From: Xylanibacter muris
Lineage (GTDB): Bacteria > Bacteroidota > Bacteroidia > Bacteroidales > Bacteroidaceae
DNA: 64,000 nucleotides
Assembly: GCF_013166605.1 (NCBI RefSeq)
Contig: NZ_JABKKF010000012.1
Coordinates: 28,805-92,804, forward strand
Direction of reading: 5' to 3'
In this document: in pieces, positions 58,980 through 64,000 of the stretch
Layout: each line of letters opens with the position of its first letter
Position numbering within the stretch: the first letter of the stretch is position 1
The notes under the pieces: generated by a model
What the model was told of the DNA's origin: nothing
The model's input: only the letters and a program-made list of their open reading frames with translations
Databases searched by the model: none
Translations under genes and position numbers: made by a program

Positions 58980-60058
58980 TAGCCAAGTTTAATTACAGTG
59001 TTCTTGCAAAAATCATATTGATTCAAACTGTCATTAATCATATCGTTTATGACCTTTATATTATATTGAGCGAATAAATCATCCTTTTTCTTCGTGAAAA
59101 CCTTCATACGCAATTCATCAAAAGAGATGTTTTCAGGAAGAATAGCCCATTCACCTCCAATAGACTTCAAAAAACTCTTGGTCTTACCTGGCCCGCGATA
59201 GCTGACAAATGGTGTTTTCACAGTCAATCCCATCAAACCAACATGAAGCATAGACGTCATTATTATATCACAAGATGCTAACACACCTAATAATTGATTA
59301 GGACTTTTATAGGCATCTAAAAAAATATTTTTTGATGTTTTATTTGGCATATATTGATAAGTCAAACCGATTTTTAGCATGTGTGTAGTAATGAAGTGGA
59401 ATTCCATATCATCATGTTCCTCTGCATATCTGTGGATATCAGCCAATAATTGTTTGTCCAAATAACGGCCTTTCTTTAGTTGAAGACAGACTCTGATTTT
59501 ATTAGTGGGAGGCAATGGTTTAGGTTCGAAGAAATCTGGAGTACGGAAAAGCATATCTGCATGGTAAATAAAGTTTTTTCCAAACGCCTGTTTCATCTGT
59601 ACTACATCACCAACCAAACGAACTGTTCCATCTACAAAAGCAGGAGATCTAAAGAATTTTATACGCCAACGAGAAAACCAGGTCTCAGGTTTTTTTACCT
59701 GACCGTCGCCTCCCATTGAAATAGCGCAAAATTTTACATTAGGATATTTATTAGTAGCAAGAAATAGATTTTTGAAATCAGTTTCATATTCACGTGCTGC
59801 CTTATTCAAAATGCGTTTATACCATTTGAAAGGAGTCAACAAAGCCCCACCTGCAATCACAACTAAGTTGACATCTTTACATAATTCATTAACTGTAGAA
59901 ACGGATTCCAACTGATATAACTTAGCCAGTTCTTCGTCTAACTGAAATAATTTTACTTCATATCCTTGTTTCTGGATATGTTTTGCAAAAGCAATCGCTT
60001 GCATATCATCACCCACATTAGCATATCTAAGTGGTGCCCAAATACCTATTTTATTCAC
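58979..60058 (-). CDS. Polysaccharide pyruvyl transferase family protein
   Basis: This 359-residue CsaB/WcaK-type protein has N-terminal GIWAPLRYANVGDDMQAIAF, VVIAGGALLTPFKWY, FCAISMGGDGQV and C-terminal CDIIMTSMLHVGLMGL. The family transfers pyruvate ketals from phosphoenolpyruvate to sugars of surface polymers. It is coupled to both neighbours (1-bp and 4-bp overlaps). Confidence 0.85.
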   Translation of the reverse strand: MNKIGIWAPLRYANVGDDMQAIAFAKHIQKQGYEVKLFQLDEELAKLYQLESVSTVNELCKDVNLVVIAGGALLTPFKWYKRILNKAAREYETDFKNLFLATNKYPNVKFCAISMGGDGQVKKPETWFSRWRIKFFRSPAFVDGTVRLVGDVVQMKQAFGKNFIYHADMLFRTPDFFEPKPLPPTNKIRVCLQLKKGRYLDKQLLADIHRYAEEHDDMEFHFITTHMLKIGLTYQYMPNKTSKNIFLDAYKSPNQLLGVLASCDIIMTSMLHVGLMGLTVKTPFVSYRGPGKTKSFLKSIGGEWAILPENISFDELRMKVFTKKKDDLFAQYNIKVINDMINDSLNQYDFCKNTVIKLG

Positions 60059-60972
60059 TTCTTGTCTTCAAAATTGATTAAACAATCATACCTTTGTGCT
60101 ATATCAATACTCCCTTTCATAAGCTTAAAGGCTTTTGATTCTACAGCAAAGGCAATCAAATATGGTTTCCAATTGGAAATTCCACAACTTATAAAATATC
60201 TTTCGATATATTGTCTATGGTTTTCTATCGCTTCAAGCAAATTCACATTAGGGTTAATTAAGTTTGTTACTTGTGCAATATAAGTAAACAAATCAAACCC
60301 TAAAGGTCTGTCTTTTGCTTGTTCCCAATCAATCAATCTAATCCTATCACCTTCTTCTAACATATTCCATGGGCAGAAATCTCCATGACTTAGAGACAAT
60401 TTCAAATTGTCCTTTGAATATTTTTCTTTTCCTATACGAAATTCTTTTAATTTTATGCATAACTTAAAAATTTCTTCATTGAAAAATGTCTGAGGAGGTC
60501 GATGACCATTCAAGAACTCCGCTTTCAGAAAAGCAAAATTCTTATCAAGTTTACTATCAAGTAAGACTGGTACCAAACCGCTATTTTCCAATAACTTATA
60601 AATCTGTATTTCATTTTTTGTCAATTCTATAGCCTTGGGTTTTTGACTATATTTAGCAAAGAATTTATTTCCTGAAAAACATTCATATCCGATTATTGAA
60701 ATCTTTTGCAATGGTCCTGGACTGCCCATATTAAATGACATAATACAATCTTTACCTATTAGTTTGCAAATATCTTTATATGGGAAAGAAAGTTTGTTTA
60801 CATCAACAACATTCAGCCATCTTACAAATGCGATATTTTTAAATAAAAGCCAATAAACCCGAGAGAGTTTCCCTCCGTAGGTTGAATATAAACCGTATAG
60901 CCATTCTTCTTCTTTTTTTATTTTAGGAAAGTAATAACTTGTGGTGAAAGTCTTAAATTTGTACAATGTCAT
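60055..60972 (-). CDS. Aminoglycoside-phosphotransferase-fold kinase in a glycan cluster
   Basis: This 305-residue protein has a C-terminal kinase core of the APH/choline-kinase fold: LSHGDFCPWNML (His196-Asp198, Asn203) and IRLIDWEQAKDRPLGFDLF (Asp215). The N-terminal lobe is divergent (ISIIGYECFSGNKFFAKYS). Location within a coupled polysaccharide operon suggests it phosphorylates a sugar, lipid or alditol, not an antibiotic. It overlaps both neighbours by 4 bp (ATGA). Confidence 0.75.
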   Translation of the reverse strand: MTLYKFKTFTTSYYFPKIKKEEEWLYGLYSTYGGKLSRVYWLLFKNIAFVRWLNVVDVNKLSFPYKDICKLIGKDCIMSFNMGSPGPLQKISIIGYECFSGNKFFAKYSQKPKAIELTKNEIQIYKLLENSGLVPVLLDSKLDKNFAFLKAEFLNGHRPPQTFFNEEIFKLCIKLKEFRIGKEKYSKDNLKLSLSHGDFCPWNMLEEGDRIRLIDWEQAKDRPLGFDLFTYIAQVTNLINPNVNLLEAIENHRQYIERYFISCGISNWKPYLIAFAVESKAFKLMKGSIDIAQRYDCLINFEDKK

Positions 60973-62195
60973 TTTTTTATTTCAAAAAGCCTATTTATTA
61001 TTTCTTTATAAGTATTGGAAATTGTTTCTTTCCATAGCATTTTCTTTGCGCGGTCTATACATTTATTTCCAACATTAATAGCGAAATCATTATTTGTAGT
61101 CAACTTCTCCATTTTAGAAACAATGTCATCTATAATATTTTTGTAATTTTTCCCTTTTGTTTGCACAGTTAATTCTACAAGTTCCTCGCCAAGTATACTT
61201 GACGGACCGCCACAATCTAAACAAATTACAGGCATTCCGAAAGATAAGGCTTCCAATACAACATTACCACTGCTGTCATGCATACTTGGAAACAGCATGG
61301 CACTACTTGAAGTATAATATTTTTTTAGTTCTGATTGTTCTATCCAAGGGATAATCTTTATCTGTTTTTCTAAATTATTATTACTTGCAAAACTCTTAAT
61401 ATCGTCTGTATTCCCTCTTCCTATCATTGTAAAAGTTGAACAGGGATGCTTTTCTGCATACTGTTGGAAAGCCATCAGTGCTAATTTATAACCTTTCCAA
61501 TAGGTAAAACGGCCAACATAAAGAAAAGAATTTGTTTTTTTTCTAAATAACTCATCCGAAACATTATTTATACCAATCTCTAATCTAACAAGTATTTTAT
61601 CATTCCATTTTCTTAAAATACGCTTTGTTTCTTTAGTTTTTGAAAGAATGAGTGAAGCTTTGTTGAAGTTTTTGTGTAAAAGTGGGCTTGTCAATGAGAG
61701 ACTGTTTGCCAAGCTTCTTACAGCCTCTTTTAATCGTTCTTTAAGAGTGAGCAAAGGTAATAGACTTATAGGAGTTGTTTCTCCTCCTCCTACAGGTCCT
61801 ATTATGTATGGGATATGCAACTTATATAAAGCACATGCATCACGAAACACTCCAAATGTAATATGATGAGCCATATCAAAATGAAATTGTTGATGCAGTT
61901 TCTGTGCAAATCTACTACTACCTTGCAACCATAAGGCATAATAGATATTTATAGGCATCCCATACTTCTTTGCCCATAGTATTCCTTTAGATAAGTCATA
62001 ATAAAAGAAGTGTAAATTTTCTGGACAAATATTATCCTTCCAATAATCTTCTATTTTTGATTTGTTATTAGTTCTGGTAATGACAAAAATTTCTTTATCT
62101 TTATCTTCTGACAAATAAAGCGGCCATTTCCAACCAACTCCCAACTCAGAACCTCGATTCGGTTCACACGCATAAGCTAAAAAAAGAATTTTCAT
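60969..62195 (-). CDS. Glycosyltransferase family 4
   Basis: This 408-residue GT-B enzyme has N-terminal FLAYACEPNRGSELGVGWKW, typical of a GT4 subgroup. Donor-site elements are LYVGRFTYWKGYKLAL, FPSMHDSSGNVVLEALSFGM (E-x7-type motif) and CLDCGGPSSILGEE. It overlaps the downstream kinase by 4 bp and the upstream gene by one base. Specificity unknown. Confidence 0.88.
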   Translation of the reverse strand: MKILFLAYACEPNRGSELGVGWKWPLYLSEDKDKEIFVITRTNNKSKIEDYWKDNICPENLHFFYYDLSKGILWAKKYGMPINIYYALWLQGSSRFAQKLHQQFHFDMAHHITFGVFRDACALYKLHIPYIIGPVGGGETTPISLLPLLTLKERLKEAVRSLANSLSLTSPLLHKNFNKASLILSKTKETKRILRKWNDKILVRLEIGINNVSDELFRKKTNSFLYVGRFTYWKGYKLALMAFQQYAEKHPCSTFTMIGRGNTDDIKSFASNNNLEKQIKIIPWIEQSELKKYYTSSSAMLFPSMHDSSGNVVLEALSFGMPVICLDCGGPSSILGEELVELTVQTKGKNYKNIIDDIVSKMEKLTTNNDFAINVGNKCIDRAKKMLWKETISNTYKEIINRLFEIKK

Positions 62196-63490
62196 TATTT
62201 ATATCTTTTAATAGATCTTTCATTAAGAGACTTACAAATAAACAAACATAGTTCGTAAGATATTTCTTTGACATCTCTATTTGTATTCAGTACAATGCAA
62301 TTTTTCTTTGATTTTGCTAAAGATAGATAAGCTTGGCGTTGGCGTTCTGTTTCAGCGGGTGTAACTTCAGCTTTGCGAGCTTGAATAACCTCTGTTGGAC
62401 AATCCAATATAACCCAAAGTTCAGGCTTTGGAATAAAACATCTTATGAACCTAACAATCCAACAAGGCGTATCATTTCTATATCGTATAGGATCCACTAA
62501 AATATCATCGTAATACCTGTCAAAAATAGTTAAGGTACTTTTTATTTTCATAGGTAGAACATATCTTAGATGTCCTCCGATATAAATATAAAGTAAGTAA
62601 ATAAGTTTTAACAGCGAGAGTATGAGATTTCGTTTTTTCTGTCCATGTGGATCTTCTACAACTTTAGTTGCTCCCTTATGTGGTTTTGGGAAAAGATGAA
62701 ATTGTTGCAAACGTCGGAAAGCTGGTTTAATATCTTTTTTGAACTGTTCCATAACTGTTGTTTTACCGCTTCCGTCTGGTCCTAGAACTGTTATTATATA
62801 ACCAGTAGGATTCAATATACGTTTGATTTTTAGTGCAATATTCTTCAGAATATCTGTTGTCTTTCTACTATGTGAAGAATGTATTCCTTGCTGCAATTTT
62901 CTCAAATTATTATGTAGCAAAAGGAAGTTATTTTCATCCATTGATTTTTGAATAACCAATAGATTCTCACCTTTCCAAAACTCTTTTGCTTCCAATAGAG
63001 CTTTATCCTTATTAATCAAATATGATGTCCGAATATGCTCATATTGTTCCTCTGAAAGATTTCTCTTATCAACCTTTTTCAGAAGATAATATATAAATTC
63101 TTTTTCAGGAGTCAAGACGTGAAAGCCACCTTGCACTGCATCCTTTCTCCCTTCCAAGAGATAATCAGCACTTAATAATTTTCTGCCTTTCCTATAATAA
63201 TCCGTACAGACATCAGGCTGTATACTGACAATGTCCCCATTGTCAAAATGAAACAGTACATAATAAAATGCCACTATTTCATGCTGAAGCATCTGAACTA
63301 TTTTTGTTTGGTTATCCTCTATCTGCCAAATTACTTGTTTGAAGGTCTTAATCTCACTTCGTGGTATAATAATATCAATATCACTTCCAATGTTTTCAGG
63401 ATAACATTCTGTTCTGCCAACCAAAGCATAAGGAATATTGTTTTTATCGATTATCTTAATAAGCTTCTTAAATAATTCTTTTTTATTCAT
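62195..63490 (-). CDS. Nucleotidyltransferase fused to thymidylate-kinase-like domain
   Basis: This 431-residue protein has two parts. The N-terminal ~130 residues look like a nucleotidyltransferase of the Pol beta type with GSDIDIII (Ser36/Asp37/Asp39). A helical linker follows. The C-terminal domain starts with P-loop GPDGSGKTT (residues 237-244) and has DRYYDDILVDPIRYR and a lid-like QARKAEVTPAETERQRQ, as in thymidylate kinases. Nucleoside or sugar phosphorylation is possible. It directly follows, after 4 bp, the broken gene at 63495-63809. Confidence 0.75.
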   Translation of the reverse strand: MNKKELFKKLIKIIDKNNIPYALVGRTECYPENIGSDIDIIIPRSEIKTFKQVIWQIEDNQTKIVQMLQHEIVAFYYVLFHFDNGDIVSIQPDVCTDYYRKGRKLLSADYLLEGRKDAVQGGFHVLTPEKEFIYYLLKKVDKRNLSEEQYEHIRTSYLINKDKALLEAKEFWKGENLLVIQKSMDENNFLLLHNNLRKLQQGIHSSHSRKTTDILKNIALKIKRILNPTGYIITVLGPDGSGKTTVMEQFKKDIKPAFRRLQQFHLFPKPHKGATKVVEDPHGQKKRNLILSLLKLIYLLYIYIGGHLRYVLPMKIKSTLTIFDRYYDDILVDPIRYRNDTPCWIVRFIRCFIPKPELWVILDCPTEVIQARKAEVTPAETERQRQAYLSLAKSKKNCIVLNTNRDVKEISYELCLFICKSLNERSIKRYK

Positions 63491-63494
63491 TTTC

Positions 63495-63809
63495 TTATGA
63501 ATTTAAAAAATTAAAGTCCTCCTTACTTAACGCTCTTTGATTTTTCACCTTTTTATTATTTTGATTATTATAACCTGCCAAGTATTTGAACCAAAAGGAA
63601 AATCTTGCGAAATATACTATAATGATTAAATAAGTTTTTTTTAGTGAAAATGTTCCATCGTAAAATTCATGGGCAATTGCTGTGTTACGGGAATTTCCAG
63701 AAAACTCAAATGGACAATACACATTGTGTGTCTTTGAACAAATCCAAACTTCTGATAAATTTCTACAATCTTTGGCTACATAAAGTTTTGCTAACTTTCC
63801 TCTAAAAAG
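63495..63809 (-). pseudogene. Decapitated 3' fragment of an upstream polysaccharide gene
   Basis: The minus-strand frame is open from 63809 to its stop at 63495 and reads like the end of a normal protein: KLYVAKDCRNLSEVWICSK, HEFYDGTFSLKKTYLIIIVY, YLAGYNNQNNKK. It has no credible start; the only candidate is a GTG at 63722 with no obvious RBS. A stop (63810-63812) cuts the frame upstream. Its stop lies 4 bp before the next gene, as expected for a member of this coupled operon. It was probably truncated by the rearrangement seen to its right. The family is not recognised; an alternative is a short but genuine gene starting at the GTG. Confidence 0.55.
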
Positions 63810-64000
63810 TCAAGATTTCCCAAAATCTCTTCCAAGTTAAAGGGCTGATTACCAGAGTAAAATATTTGGTGACATTTCCTTAAGAGGTATAACATTCTAA
63901 GCCACGGCGATGCTATGGCTTTCTGATTAAAGATTATTACTTTCCTCTACAGGCTCTTCGGCACTATGTCGGTGTCCAATTCCCACCGGAAGCGTCAGCA
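63810..64000. other. Right-edge segment of different composition, possible mobile-element end
   Basis: No complete gene is visible. The last ~60 bases are clearly GC-richer than the preceding 7 kb. A minus-strand frame enters from the edge and stops at 63927 (LTLPVGIGHRHSAEEPVEES). It could be the C-terminus of a transposase or unrelated gene, but I do not recognise it. The adjoining gene fragment makes an insertion plausible. Confidence 0.4.

Noticed and set aside
60055..60972. Aminoglycoside resistance phosphotransferase
   Set aside because: It shares the kinase fold, but the coupled polysaccharide operon and divergent N-lobe point to a glycan or lipid substrate.

Overview
The window looks like chromosomal DNA from a Bacteroidota gut or oral commensal of the order Bacteroidales, most likely Prevotellaceae-like. 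Three things support this. Promoters carry the Bacteroidota -7 box TAnnTTTG (for example at 13349, 15704, 22099, 38501 and 42455). The left end holds a Mfa-type (type V) fimbrial operon. One secreted polysaccharide lyase ends in a type IX secretion (T9SS) sorting domain. There is no plasmid, phage or CRISPR signature. Most of the window is of moderate GC; from about 56 kb it is clearly AT-rich.

Layout. (1) 1-9.9 kb: a fimbrial operon made of a truncated DUF3868/OmpA-like protein, a Mfa1-type major fimbrillin, a Mfa2-type anchor, an accessory lipoprotein and a 1034-residue tip-like protein, followed by a protein built of six tandem helix-turn-helix units. A terminator-like hairpin sits just after the major subunit. 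(2) 10.1-13.2 kb: hflX and a DUF4954 beta-helix protein. (3) 13.4-21.6 kb: two PL11 rhamnogalacturonan lyases and a GH2 enzyme, a pectin (RG-I) degradation set. (4) 21.8-25.2 kb: tRNA-Leu(UAG), then a three-gene unit encoding GldL-like, GldM-like and OmpA-like proteins. (5) 25.2-28.6 kb: a convergent operon of ECF sigma factor, anti-sigma factor, DUF6108-like protein and two tandem outer-membrane barrel proteins.

(6) 28.7-33.2 kb: a deoxysugar oxidation operon (aldo/keto reductase, amidohydrolase/lactonase, zinc dehydrogenase, mutarotase) with a divergent AraC regulator, probably for L-fucose or a related sugar. (7) 33.7-41.9 kb: topoisomerase IV subunit A with overlapping DUF3316-like and S41 peptidase genes, then glycyl-tRNA synthetase, an FKBP lipoprotein and a YeiH-type transporter. 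(8) 42.5-51.4 kb: a CatA-like acetyltransferase, GH127 and GH30 glycosidases, small redox and folding proteins, and a DUF4143 ATPase preceded by phased direct repeats. (9) 51.4-64 kb: rmlACDB for dTDP-L-rhamnose and a surface-polysaccharide gene cluster of translationally coupled genes, ending in a broken gene and a GC jump at the right edge.

The most interesting item is the 22.1-25.2 kb unit. GldL and GldM form the proton-driven motor of the T9SS, but here they lack the usual GldK and GldN partners. The GldM-like protein appears to have lost one periplasmic domain, and the third gene encodes an outer-membrane barrel joined to a peptidoglycan-binding OmpA domain. The charged residues expected for the motor are kept (Glu53 in GldL, Arg9 in GldM). 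This suggests a second, compact envelope-spanning motor of unknown output. The intergenic DNA also carries two families of dispersed palindromic repeats and several large inverted repeats.
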